A stretch of DNA of 30,000 bases from Glandiceps talaboti. Taxonomy: Eukaryota; Hemichordata; Enteropneusta; Spengelidae. Location: positions 9,744,842 through 9,774,841 of the forward strand of contig NC_135549.1 of assembly GCF_964340395.1 (NCBI RefSeq). The letters are read 5' to 3'. Both the position numbers and the translations under genes were made by a program. Positions 7,442 to 18,374 of this stretch are shown in pieces; positions within the stretch are counted from its first letter, which is position 1; each line of letters opens with the position of its first letter. The notes under the pieces were generated by a model. That model saw nothing but the letters and a program-made list of their open reading frames with translations. It searched no databases and had not been told where the DNA came from.

Positions 7442-9720
7442 TTATAGATCTCTCCTTTTACAACACAGGTTATAGTACAGATCAATTGTGCGAACGCGAA
7501 GAAGAAACAGTACAAAGATAAACATTCCCTGCAGTGTGTTAGCTAAAATGAACACGTAGTCTAACACATCAGATTGAACAAAGCTATCCACAAATCCAAG
7601 TGCCCATGTAAGACCCATAGCTATGGACATCTTGATGGCAAAGACAACCTGACGAGTCGCATAGGATTGTTGGCGATGTTTTCCCATCTGACTTTCTGCT
7701 TTTGCCATCGAATACACACTGAAAGCAAAACTGCAGATATTGAAAATGAATAAAAGCCCAACGGGGACAAGGAATGTTATAATCAGTGGCACAAAGCGGC
7801 CAATCCAACATACAGGTCCTTCACCGTAACCAATTCGATACTGTGTTGGAGCGAGCTCATTAACTAAAACACAGCCCCCTGCTACCGTGAACGGAACCAT
7901 CCAAGCAAATAAGCAATACTGCACTAAAAGTTTGCCATTTTCACCGCTATTAATAACAACCTTTCTTCGAAATGTGTACATAACATCAAAAGCCATAACA
8001 CTCATCCAACAAAATGCAACCAACCAGATATAGTGAGAAAAGATGGCCACCGTTTTACACAACACTTGATACTTTGAATAATCCATCAAAGTTATGAATA
8101 TCACTTGTCCTAACATCAAGGCCACTGATATATTCAATAAAATCTTACCTGGTCGAGTTCTCGTCTTTTTGAATAAACAAAATGTTACCAAGGTGATAAA
8201 TAAACACAGAATAGAGATAATGCAACCGATAAGTGTGAGGACCTGCTTGATTTTTGCTTTGGCATTATAGTTCCAAATCGTAAATGCTTGTTCGTCTGTA
8301 TTGCATATATATGCATGCATGCCATCACCTGTCAGGTAAAACTGACCTGGTTGGAAAGTACGTAATTTGACGAGCAGGACGCCCTCACTTATCTTAAAGT
8401 CTGTCGCATGTATTTTAACAATCAACCCTGAACAGTTGAATAAATGCTTGTCATCTTTTGTATTGTTATCGGAACAGAAAACTACCTCACAACTGTCGTC
8501 AACTTTCTTTTGTTGAAAACTACAAGCTTTTGACAGACGAAAGTCAGCTGGATTAATTGAATTCCCTTTGAGGGTAGAAATCTGTTCTGCGATTACAGCT
8601 TTAGTTATTCCAGTACTTGTTTGAATACTTAATCTCTGTTTCACACCATCTTCACAGAATCCATGACCCGACTCTTCAAAGGACACAGACCACAAGCTGA
8701 TATTCTGCCCCAACATATAACTCTCTGATAAATTCAAAATATTCCTACAGGCTTCTGGGAATACATGGTCCATTGTATTCCATTCAAGGACAACACGAAA
8801 ACCCATGGCCCAAAGAGTGAAGAGGGTGCCCTTCGACATATTAAGTTCCTCCAATACCAAACCATGAGTAGCATTCATAAAGAATTTACGGATTAAGTTT
8901 TTTATATCATAAGTTAACAATATGAGGTCATCGTGGGCCATTTTTGACGGAACAGCAAAAAGTAAAGATAATAACCAATCAGATTGATAACCACGTTCAT
9001 ACCCAAGGGAAGGTCCTTGAGAATATGCTGATACTAAATTAGTGAACAGTGAAGGGGTTAATGTCGCTATTTCAGGTTTACATTGCCCATCTATGTCAAC
9101 ATAGTCTATGGGACAACCCTTGGTTACACATTTCTCTTGTATGACATCAAATATTTCACCATGGGGACAATCCCAATGTTCTCTAAATTCTAAGCCCGCT
9201 GCATCTAAATGGAAGTCGCCCATTGTATTAAAATCAAAGAGAATATCGAAGGAAGGCCCCCTTGAAAGTTCAATGACGTGTAGTGGAATACCACATTTGT
9301 GTCCAGACATGTCAATGGATTCGAAATTGCACTGAAGACAGTGAATATTTCGATAATAGATTCCTGGGCCAAAGGTTAAGTAACTTGTATAATTACTACA
9401 GAGTTTTATGGCAGTTTCATCAAAAGAAGTCACGGGACACGAGTTGATGAAGTACACGCAAGACTCAAGTGACGTCATGATATGGTCGGGAATGACGACA
9501 GCACGTACACAGTCATGTACCGAACTAGCCATTGCTAGCACCGAATGAATACTACTTAAATGCGATCTGAAGAGTCTTTTACTACTTGATGGACAGTTCC
9601 ACTCCAATGCTGCAAACTGTAAAGTTGTCATGTTTGCTCCGTGACAAATTGAACAATAGATATTTCTATAAACCACACCATTTGGACTAATCACTGGAGT
9701 CACACCAAGCATCGAAGTCT
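7442..9720 (-). CDS. SMB/Methuselah-like 7TM receptor, last coding exon (Cys-rich ectodomain and seven helices)
   Basis: This exon encodes residues 237-995 of the predicted receptor. It starts after TTATTTCTACAG (acceptor at 9722-9721), which restores the frame from the phase-1 donor at 10037; the ATG at 9712 is internal. The ectodomain has two copies of a YRNIxCxxC motif (about residues 254-262 and 359-367), a CPHGEIFD block (421-428) and eight N-glycosylation sequons. Just before helix 1 a Gly-x-Phe...Cys pattern resembles Methuselah-like receptors; no GPS autocleavage motif is visible. Helices lie at about 728-753, 763-782, 791-818, 835-856, 879-903, 927-949 and 956-979. The conserved Cys pair is C791 (helix 3) and C874 (GPVCW, loop 2). 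Helix 6 has GLTWALGF and helix 7 NTLQGMFIF, both typical of the secretin/adhesion superfamily. The cytoplasmic tail is only 16 residues. It should sit in the plasma membrane and signal through G proteins; the ligand is unknown. Confidence 0.93.
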
Positions 9721-10037
9721 CTGTAGAAATAAGGATAGAATTGACAATTTACATTCTGTTCGAACACGTTCCACTTAGCTAGGCTTGCATGTGGCATGGC
9801 ACACGTTATCAACTCAATGGTACAACACACATCACCCCAGACTAAATTAAAAATATAAGTCAGTGTTTAATATTGCTATTATAATATTGCTATTACTAAT
9901 TTACAAAAGTATATGGTGGAGTGATTCATCCGATTTGTAGGAGTACACACGTGCTATATTTATGAGATAAATATAATATCTGCAGTGCAATTGTGAGAAA
10001 TCTCTTGAGCTCATTGGTTCAGTTTGCATGGACTTAC
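9721..10037 (-). other. Intron of the receptor gene (317 bp, phase 1)
   Basis: On the minus strand the donor is ATG followed by GTAAGTC at 10037, a near-consensus site. The acceptor is TTATTTCTACAG ending at 9721. Joining base 10038 to 9720 makes a Glu codon (G plus AG) and keeps both long frames open, which strongly supports the junction. Without splicing the upstream frame runs 45 residues into low-complexity intron sequence and stops at 9901. Confidence 0.88.
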
Positions 10038-10746
10038 CATTGATGTTTTCACACTTCTGTCTGATGTCTTCACTTGACCAACTTCTCGGACATTTCTGAA
10101 TGGTCCAGATATATTCTTCGTCAACTTTTGTCTTCATACAGAATTCCAAACCAGCTACTACGTCTTGTAAACCATTTTGGTGGTTACAGACGTCAAGATA
10201 ATCGTAACAACAATTGCCTCTACCTATGCAATTACTTTTGCAACTACACAGCTGATAGTCGGCAAACGGTGGTATGGTACTATTACAAATCGGTCCTGTA
10301 GGCGTGTTGCAAGAGTCCATCCGTACATGACTGTCGGGGTTTAAGCATAAGAGGGATTCTTCATCGAGAGAAATCCATTTAACGTCGTTAATTGTAACTG
10401 CAGGAGATGAAGCACCTGGGGACATCAACATTGGACTCACCGTTGAAGTTATTCGTGATGTTTCTTCTAGACTAGATATTATCATTGTCGATGGTAGGTT
10501 TATATCAAAGGACGACACCGTATCTGGAGATTCTGTCATTATTGTCACTGATGGCTCTAATCGAGAGGATGTCAGCACTTTGGTAGTTGTTTGTGTTGTG
10601 GTGTCGGATGGCCTCCCAGAAACTGAAATTTCCTCTTTCACCGTAGCAGTGGAAGACAGTCTTTCAGAGGAGTTAGTTGATGGAACAGTAACCCCATTTC
10701 CACAAAGGAATATGGCCAAACACACGAAGCACCACACTGCTAACAT
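10038..10746 (-). CDS. SMB/Methuselah-like 7TM receptor, first coding exon (signal peptide, mucin-like stalk, SMB domain)
   Basis: This exon encodes residues 1-236. Residues 1-19 are a signal peptide (WCFVCLAIFLCG core). Residues 21-120 are rich in Ser and Thr, as in an O-glycosylated mucin-like stalk. Cysteines at 146, 154, 167, 169, 173, 179, 180 and 187 match the eight-Cys somatomedin-B knot, with CSCKSNCIGRGNCCYDYLDVC-type spacing at the end. SMB domains in vitronectin and ENPP proteins bind protein partners; here it may bind ligand or matrix. The ATG at 10744-10746 has a purine at -3 and directly starts the hydrophobic leader. The exon ends at a GTAAGT donor (10037). With the last exon the product is 995 residues. 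A related exon lies at 2236-2556. SMB plus Methuselah-like helices is an invertebrate receptor architecture; the ligand is unknown. Confidence 0.9.
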
Positions 10747-10770
10747 TTCTAAGTCGATGCTTACTTCTCT
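10747..10770 (-). other. Probable start of the 5' UTR part of the first coding exon
   Basis: On the minus strand TTTACCCACAG ends at 10771, 24 bases before the first codon. It looks like a splice acceptor, so an upstream non-coding exon is likely. The orphan exon has a similar CACAG before its ATG. Confidence 0.4.
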
Positions 10771-11363
10771 CTGTGGGTAAACATCGAAAGGTCATGATAG
10801 TTAAAGAGACGTCTTTTTTACAATTAATAGTTAATGTGACAAGTCTTCCATGTTCGAAGACATAACCCCTACCAACACTATTTTTTTGGACAAATATTGC
10901 TTCGATCCAAAAACATACGAAATGTCGGTCAGAATACCCCTTCTGTGATAGTTTGATGACATGCATCACTGGGGAAAGAAAACAGACGTACATGAAGTCA
11001 AGAAGAAAAAGAATTATCTTATCTTTTTGAAAATGTTTAGGGCCAGTGGCTTAATTTAGGATCGATTGTGTTATCGGAAATGACACATTTTTTTAACCGT
11101 AGCGGTCAGTGCGTGTGAACTTAAGGGAAAATGACTACTGGTCATAAGGACCGACATGTAGCAAATGCTGCTGGTCCTTAAGGAAAACTGCTGGTCCATA
11201 CTCAACGCAGTTCACGTTCACGACATGTATCTACATCACCATCCACACTTACAGATCAAAAGATTTTGAACTTTAGTATGATACAACATATCTTTTGATA
11301 TACTAAAGTAAAAGATAGTACAACGAATTGTTTACTATCCACTTTTATTTCATCAGTCTGTTC
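10771..11363 (-). other. Upstream region of the receptor gene
   Basis: This is where a 5' UTR exon or promoter of the receptor would be expected. I see no strong TATA box or known coding region. Around 11142-11180 there is a small inverted motif (AAGGACC and GGTCCTT). Around 11270-11305 a CTTTAGTAT / ATACTAAAG stem flanks TTTTGA repeats. Confidence 0.3.
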
Positions 11364-11471
11364 TTACAGTTGAAAATTTCCACTCACAGAGTCAAAAAAT
11401 AACTTGGAAGCAAATTTTGGATTGGCAACCAAGTAGTTTTTGACTCTGTGAGTAGAGATTTTCATTTGTAA
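11364..11471. repeat. Long hairpin: two 43-bp inverted arms with a 22-base loop
   Basis: The left arm (11364-11406) and right arm (11429-11471) are reverse complements with about six differences. They share an uninterrupted ACTCACAGAGTCAAAAA core. If transcribed, either strand would fold into one long stem. It could be a tiny foldback transposon or a small-RNA precursor. The stem is longer than usual for an animal pre-miRNA. Confidence 0.72.
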
Positions 11472-12842
11472 CTATGAACCCAGAGACTATGAATATTCAT
11501 TCTCGCATATTATGTTCCTATAGACTATAGTGGCTGAATGTATTCATTCCATAGAAATACATATGGTTCCACAGACTGTAGATAATATGGGTGAATGAAT
11601 CATTAAATGTACATTATCTGCAATATCTAAGAGATCACAGTCCTCTTCTTCCTCACTGTACGATTCACTAAATCGCTGTGCATTCACCTCATGACTGAAC
11701 GTACATGTACCTTTGTGCATTTAGTTTTGTCCTAAATATATACATGAAAATATGGCTCTTTTTATAAACTGAAAAAAAAAGCATTTCTCAATTTACAATT
11801 TGAAGTTTAATTCAGCACCGTGTGAAAGGCGCAACAAACCACGTGGCCAATAAAATGGAGACCCTCAAACAACAAGAGCAAACTCTTGTCCTGCTTATGT
11901 GTTATTCCAGTTTCATAAGGGGCAAGAATGTAATGTGTGTATAATCTGAGAGTACCTGTGCCATTCCGACCATAATCCTATTGACCCAACTAAAAGGCGT
12001 TTGTGTGGGCTAGGTCCTGATGTGATTTCTTTCATTGAATTGAACACTTGGTGAGGTAAAACGTCGAGTGAAATTCTGGTTAGCATTATGAAGCGACATA
12101 AAGAGATGGGTATAACTGATTTGGGTGATAGAAGATACTTACCCCACACCAAAGGATGTTTATAATGTAAGGCGGAATTATAATGTCAAAACACATAAGC
12201 ACACCAATAATTCTTTGAGATCTGAAAAAATGATGTACTGTTTTATCAGGAACTGTTTCATGCAGAAAAAATTCCATTCGCGTTAATTTTACAAAGGAGA
12301 AAAGGAATTATACCAGAAGCATGGAGAGTTTCTAATTGTCTTGGATGCCAGTTGTAAAGAGCACCTTCTAAAAGAAACCTTCAAAAAGCACAAATCAATT
12401 GCTTATTTTTTAGTATTTTCGTATTACTTTCTCCATTCACAGTAAGTAAGGTGTAAGAAAGGGGGTTGTCAAAACGTGGGCGAAATGGTGAAAAAAACAG
12501 GTGTGAAAAGTGGAATGGTGCAAGTTAGTGAGAAAAGACTTAAATGTCAAGTGAGGTTTTTTTTTTCTTACACTTTTATCACTTTCCTTTACTTACATTC
12601 ACAATCATGTATTTCCATGTGTGGTACAGTGGAATATGCTCATAAAGTACATTCAAGAGTTTACAGTGTTTTACTCATCAGTCTATTTGAAATTTATTAA
12701 ATTCAGGCTAATCTTATGAAAACATATATTTAGGATGAGAAATTTTGACACCTTCTGAACCTATTTCTTTTCTTTGGCAAATGATTTATATTTAAATGAT
12801 TGAATAGTTATGTACTGCTATTCATTAAACCATTTCACCAAA
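11472..12842. other. Non-coding stretch with a weak threefold repeat
   Basis: Between 11480 and 11610 the pattern AGACTATAG...GAATGTATTCATTC recurs about three times in degraded form. From 11610 to 12842 there is no recognisable gene. The short minus frames at 11913-12277 have no domain resemblance and differ in frame. Confidence 0.35.
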
Positions 12843-13200
12843 TTTATTTCAGTCTAATTGACAAAGTACTTTTTGAAATATAAGTTTTTGACCAGAATTC
12901 CCATTTGTACATATAATTTGCATATCGCTGATGAGATCATTATATGCTTAATATCCCTTCATCTATACACCCCCACATGCATCCCCAATTACATTTCAGC
13001 CTAATCTGCTCAGTAGTTTTGGAATTAAAGATTTTTGACCAACAAAAGGCATTTTTGCCCTAATTTGCATATTACTGATGGAATCATCATATCATGAACA
13101 AATCTTAATCTGCACAGCCCTAAGAACATTCCCACCTAATTTCACACCAAGTAGTGTTTGAGTTTAAGTTTTTTGACCAAAACTGACATTATTTTTTACT
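12843..13200. repeat. Degenerate tandem repeat, about 145-bp period, two and a half units
   Basis: Blocks recur in order: TTTCAG(C/T)CTAAT, then AGTAGTTTTGGAATT, then TTTTTGACCA, then TAATTTGCATAT, then CTGATG(A/G)ATCAT, then CACCCCCA/CATTCCCACC. Units start near 12843, 12990 and 13138; the last is partial. It looks like a fragment of a diverged satellite or an internally repeated transposon. Confidence 0.6.
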
Positions 13201-13237
13201 CAAATCGCACGCCTGTGATTCGATCATTTTGCTTTTT

Positions 13238-13317
13238 CATTTTCGGCATTTTCTCCATTTACATTTTCAAGCATTTACATTTTCGGCATTTTCTCCATTT
13301 ACATTTGCAAGCATTCA
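13238..13317. repeat. 40-bp tandem duplication
   Basis: Two nearly identical units (CATTTTCGGCATTTTCTCC at the start of each), one base change between them. Confidence 0.85.
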
Positions 13318-13654
13318 GACTATGTTCTAAAGTCTCGAAGTCGACAGTACTTCCGCGCAACCATCTGAAATTTTCGCTGGTGCTTTCTTAGGTATTGTTC
13401 TTTTAAAGGGTGTCTGAAAAGTTATGAGTTCACATTATTACGTGCGAAATTGGTGATTAAGGTTGAGATGCAGGTTCGTTAGCTCATTTTGCCTCCATCA
13501 CATTTCACAGTAAAGACAAGATAAATATACCATTTTTTTCATTAATTATGTCGAGTCTTTGTATGAAGTTGTGGTTTCTGTGGTGATTTTTTACATTTTT
13601 AACCATATTATTGATCTGTACCCAAAAACTGTGTTTTTTGACGATTTTCACTTA

Positions 13655-13967
13655 AAGCTATTTAACTTTTACAAACAGTTGAATATAGTCCTCTTTTCGA
13701 CTTCAAATGAAAGCTATGTACATAAACAAAAAAACGGTCCTCCGGATTTTTTATTTTGTCTCTCATTGTCTTGTTATAATCATCCAAAGTTGTATTTTTG
13801 TGTTTTTTGCATAAATTACCGCTTTTCACACTTCTCAATGCAATATCTCTTGATTCCCTCAAAAACTAAACAATCCGGAGGAACGTTTTTTCGACACACT
13901 GTCTCCGAGTATTGTCTCCAAATTTGACGCAGCTGGGACGTTCTGACGCAAAGTTAAATAGCTTTGA
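13655..13967. repeat. Nested inverted repeats, possible miniature foldback element
   Basis: The outer arms are AAAGCTATTTAACTTT at 13655-13670 and its exact reverse complement near 13951-13966. The inner arms are TCCTCCGGATT around 13738-13748 and AATCCGGAGGA around 13872-13882, with weaker pairing of about 35 bases around them. The whole spans about 310 bases. No target duplication was found. Confidence 0.5.
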
Positions 13968-15250
13968 ACTTCACACAGTATACAAAATAAAGAACGTAGA
14001 AATATGCTAATTAACACAATTGGACTCCTTCCGCCCGACAAAAGCTTTCAAATTCGACAGACATTGCAACAGCTGTTTTCTGTGACTTGCAAATATGTTA
14101 CTCAATCCTTGCCATTTGGTTGTGTACGTTGCTTTGCTACAGACATGAAGAAAATCGGGTATTTTGGGAGGGTCATGAAATGCTACAGATAGAAACGTGT
14201 TTGTTTCCCGCGATAAAGGTGTCAAGTCATCTATTCTTCATCTACGGGTGGAGACTTTGGTTTAATCTTTTAATACGGTACGCGTGCCGTTCTCGACATT
14301 ACATAGTATACTTTCTGGTTTGGATTCGAAGCTCTTGCTCTACGCAGTTGGTGTTCGTGTTTTGATTCGAATATGGGCTACGTTCCATATTCCTGCTCAT
14401 GTATTAGGCATTGATACGTTGTTGGTGTTTCGTTGAAGACACACAATAAAAAAAGTTAATCCTTTCCCTGAAATCAAATTTCCACACCACGACACCGTAC
14501 GACATCGGGAATGTTATACAAATTGTAAGGAGTGTTACAAAACTACGGTATAAATAATGGTACTTGAACTCACGTCAACAGTTTTTCTTCCACTGCGAGT
14601 GACGTTTTATGATACTCGGAGTCGTAGTAGACATTACCTAATTTATTTAAACTACTTGTACCTTCAAAATCTCCATTTTATAACTTTAATAGCCTTGAGG
14701 ATCGCTCGGTGCCAAATTCTTTGCCGTTTACGTTCAGACAGCGTCATCGTAGACGCAAATAAACAACGCAACGCACGTATACTACTACAGTACATGTGAC
14801 TCGGTGTCGACGTGTCTCGAAAGTTCACGAAGGATCGAGCCGTGATAAGCCGATCGTTAGAGTGTGGTTGCCACACTCAATTTATAGGACCTTAACCCTA
14901 ATAATATAATATAGTATGTGAAGAGGACGTTGTCAAAATCCACCAACGCGAAAGTTCAAAGCTAGTCTACGGCCACGTTCTGTGAATCTTACAGAAACAG
15001 AAATGTAATACCCGGAAATCGCCGATGCAATGTCACGCATCTGACGTGAACTCTCAAGTCTCGAAGATAGCGTGGTTCATTTTCGATGCGCCAACGTGTT
15101 GATTAAATCGTTTTATTTTTGTAAACATCAATTTTTTTCGATCGGCTAAAATAATTAGCCAGCAATACTGTTAGATATTCGAGATTTGTATGGTTTTTTT
15201 TACATGCATGGTACTTGAAAACCGTCATCTAATACATCGCCGTCGCGTCG
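13968..15250. other. Non-coding stretch
   Basis: No supported gene. Several short frames on both strands overlap one another and lack domain features. A perfect hairpin of eight pairs with a 3-base loop (GAGTGTGG TTG CCACACTC) lies at 14860-14878. Confidence 0.4.
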
Positions 15251-15251
15251 G

Positions 15252-15530
15252 GTACACTTGAAGGCTGTAGACTAGTGTAGTCACAGTCGCTTGTAAACTG
15301 TTATTCCTTTCCTAAATGGTTTTATTCTTGTCTATAACGGTCCTAATACAGAACAATGACGTTATTATAGGGATTGGCGATATTCTTATGAAATCGGTAG
15401 CAATGTCATACCCCCCCCTCTCCCCCTACGTGTTGTATGTAACTTGTAAGTACCATTTAGGAAAGGAGTAACAGTTTACATACAAGCGACTGTGCGGCTG
15501 TAGTGCAGTGTAGGCCGCTTCACTGTAACG
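15252..15530. repeat. Foldback element with 38-42-bp inverted arms
   Basis: The left arm at 15282-15319 and right arm at 15453-15494 are reverse complements apart from a few indels (CACAGTCGCTTG outer part, CCTTTCCTAAATGG inner part). Weaker pairing extends outward, with a TGTAG-rich segment on both sides. The centre carries a C run at about 15411-15420. It codes for nothing. It is probably a MITE-like element. Confidence 0.65.
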
Positions 15531-16400
15531 TTTTTAGCCGATGCACTGGTCAAAATCAACGTGCATAAGTCCAGGTTCAAAGGAGGTATTTTTTTTACTT
15601 TTTATTGGTTATAACCAAATTTACCAAGTTTGATTGGTTTTGTACAACAACACAGCTAAGAGATAATGTCACGTCAGTCATTGCACAGAGGCCTACTAGC
15701 TATGGCTCATTTGCATATGAAAAGACACTCTTCTGTAATCAACGTTTCTGTCAATCTTCTTTATGTATGCAAATCTTTGTACATAAACATTCAGGAATGA
15801 AACCATATAAAACACATATAGTGTTAGAGTTTTTTCATTTCAAATTTATTAATGGAAAAAATGAACGATTTTCAAAAAATCTTTTAACCAAATGATGGCA
15901 CATACCATGAAGCTTCATAATGAGCAAAAAAAAAAAAAGGCCAAAATTCACCAACGAACCTGCATCTCATCCTTAAGTGAAAACAATCTGTCTCTGAACT
16001 TCCCATTATAACGAGGCGTATTGTAAAAGAGCGACAGATGGCAGAAAAGAACCTGAACGCGCTTTAGTTATGTGTGAAGGGAACATTCTAAGACACTAAA
16101 GAAATGGAAAATCCGGTGACACGCGATCGCTTCCGAGGCAGTTATATTGACACCTTGAGATAATCAAGACACTTCTATTCATACCTGAAACACACTCTCA
16201 CTTTCGGCCACGGACAATAGAAAACACAATAGCATTATAGAGGAGAGAAAAACCTTTCAGAAAATGTATGCCATGGGTTGATGGAGTAAGAGTAGTTATG
16301 AAAATATGTCACTCTTCAAAGCTTTTGTGCATCTCCACCTTAAACCATCACATCAGACACAAACCTGATATTCAGGTATGATTCATAATCATAACATATA
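15531..16400. other. Non-coding stretch
   Basis: No gene is visible. The 96-residue plus frame at 15605-15895 has no family resemblance. Its 3' side contains a poly(A) run (about 15926-15938) followed by a segment that matches 13457-13493 in inverted orientation. Confidence 0.35.
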
Positions 16401-16680
16401 AAAATGTCGAGGAAACTGCTATTTTACCATCAGCTATGTTACAAAGCCATTGGAAGACTAACAGGTTATGAAAAGTCGAGGAAACCACTATTTTACCATC
16501 AGCTATGTTACAAAACCATTGGAAGACAAACACGTTATGAAAAGTCGAGGAAACCGCTATTTTACCATCAGCTATGTTACAAAGCCATTGGAAGACAAAT
16601 ACGTTATGAAAAGTCGAGGAAACCGCTATTTTACCATCATCTATGTTACAAAGCCATTGAAAGACAAGCACGCTATGAAT
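16401..16680. repeat. 69-bp tandem repeat, four copies
   Basis: Units begin TCGAGGAAAC at 16407, 16476, 16545 and 16614, exactly 69 bases apart. The last copy is the most diverged. Because 69 is a multiple of three, the repeat stays open in several frames on both strands and produces repetitive pseudo-proteins of 23-residue period. Nothing suggests that these are translated. Confidence 0.93.
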
Positions 16681-16704
16681 AATACACTGGAATAATGTAA
16701 CATA

Positions 16705-16796
16705 GGTTTGATGTAAACATTTTCAACTGAGTAAACAATTTGATAACCTGGGTTTGATGTAAACATTTTCACCCGAGTTAAGAACTTTATAAGCTG
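16705..16796. repeat. 46-bp tandem duplication
   Basis: GGTTTGATGTAAACATTTTC occurs at 16705 and 16751, followed both times by a C-(A/C)-GAGT-like segment. It lies just after the 69-bp array. Confidence 0.8.
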
Positions 16797-18062
16797 GACT
16801 TGTGCCACTCGTCGCACTAACACGATTTTAATTTAATACTAATTTGATATTAATTGATTATATTTGAAATGATTATTCAAATTCCTAAACTTTCTTAGCA
16901 AGTTAAGAGGCTATGGTGAAGAAAGTGCCAGTTTAGATTGCATTTTGATAAAGCGTCTTTCTTTGAAACTCTGTTCAGGTAAATATGAAGTATGTAAAAT
17001 CCTAACGTGTTAGAAACAGGAAACGTATTACTAATTTACCTGATATGTGACTATTTGCAAAACAGAAGAGCAATTTTTTAATATTTGTCACTTTTAACAA
17101 CACTACAGTCTCGTTGTACGATTTCTCTTCTGTAAAGCGGCGATAAGTACATGTTGTTGTAAACTCCATTTGAAAACCCTTGACACAACGATTATTTAGC
17201 TATGAAAATAACTTCAAGTCGGTACAGACGTCAAAATCTTCATTCCAAAAACGTGGATCTATTGGAACTTTTTACAGGAAAATTGAAGTTGCCTTGGCGT
17301 TTAACTCATGGGACACAATTTGTTTTATTTACATAAGCATCATTAGACACAATTCAACTCCACACTCATGATAACCCAGATCCCTTACCGAACCACAGTA
17401 ATAAGCATTGCTATTATTAGTTATACAGAACAGTAGAAAAAAAGACATCTGTTGAAATAATTACACATGGACATAATCATTGTAATATTAATGGCTTCAA
17501 TTATTCACTTTCACCATCTTTACTTGTCTACATCCCCACTGCTCTATACTTGTTTCTGTTTCCATTTGAAGTTGTATGAATGTGTGTACAAAGTGTAATG
17601 TCAAATGAAGGAATCGCAAACGCAATTTAAATTTCCTTGTAAATATTCATCGCTCAACTACTTCGGTTACAATGATGACTCGCAGTAAGGCTATATTTTA
17701 AAATCATGATGTCGTTATCTAACTTCATTTTCATTAGTAAGAATAATTTGTAGTGACAGTTACTGAAACTTTACAAATATATTGGAAACACGCACAAAAC
17801 TCTCCTTACAACATACCTGTATTTGCTTGTATGGGTGTCTCTTCTTTACCAAACCATCGAGTTTAGAAGCGGCCAAAGAGTCTGTGCTTCGTTACTTATT
17901 GCCGTCTTTTATATCTTTGATATTCGTGCCAATTATAAGGCTTGGCTCCACCCTCCTCGTCGAGATTAAATGGAACGGATGTTTCCCAGGGCATGTTCTA
18001 CCTAAAACTCGTCCCGCGTTTCACTTTTTTAATCCATTACCATACTGTTATTGTGAAGGCTA
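16797..18062. other. Non-coding stretch
   Basis: No gene is supported. The 100-residue frame at 17782-18084 begins at a non-ATG codon and shows no domain. Confidence 0.35.
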
Positions 18063-18170
18063 CTGTCAAATAACTAATTTGTAAAGTATACATAGAGATC
18101 AATCCGCAGGGCAGTGCTGTCAAATAACTAATTTGTATAGTATACATAGAGATCTATCCTCAGGGCATGA
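18063..18170. repeat. 54-bp tandem duplication
   Basis: CTGTCAAATAACTAATTTG begins both units (18063 and 18117). The two differ at only a few positions. Confidence 0.9.
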
Positions 18171-18264
18171 CTGGCTGATATTCAGTCCGGGAGGAACAAA
18201 GGAGTAAAGCAGATGTTTGTATAAGTATCGTTACCATCGCTAAAAATGAAAGATTGAATATAAA

Positions 18265-18267
<3 letters not shown>

Positions 18268-18315
<48 letters not shown>

Positions 18316-18339
18316 GATGATGGTAAAATAATATTATGT

Positions 18340-18374
<35 letters not shown>

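Noticed and set aside
9108-9335. Plus-strand ORF inside the receptor exon
   Set aside because: It is an antisense shadow of the Cys-rich ectodomain.
9470-9477. CRE-like TGACGTCA inside the receptor coding exon
   Set aside because: It lies in conserved coding sequence and need not be regulatory.
10673-10993. 106-residue minus ORF upstream of the receptor
   Set aside because: It overlaps the receptor's first codons in another frame and shows no domain.
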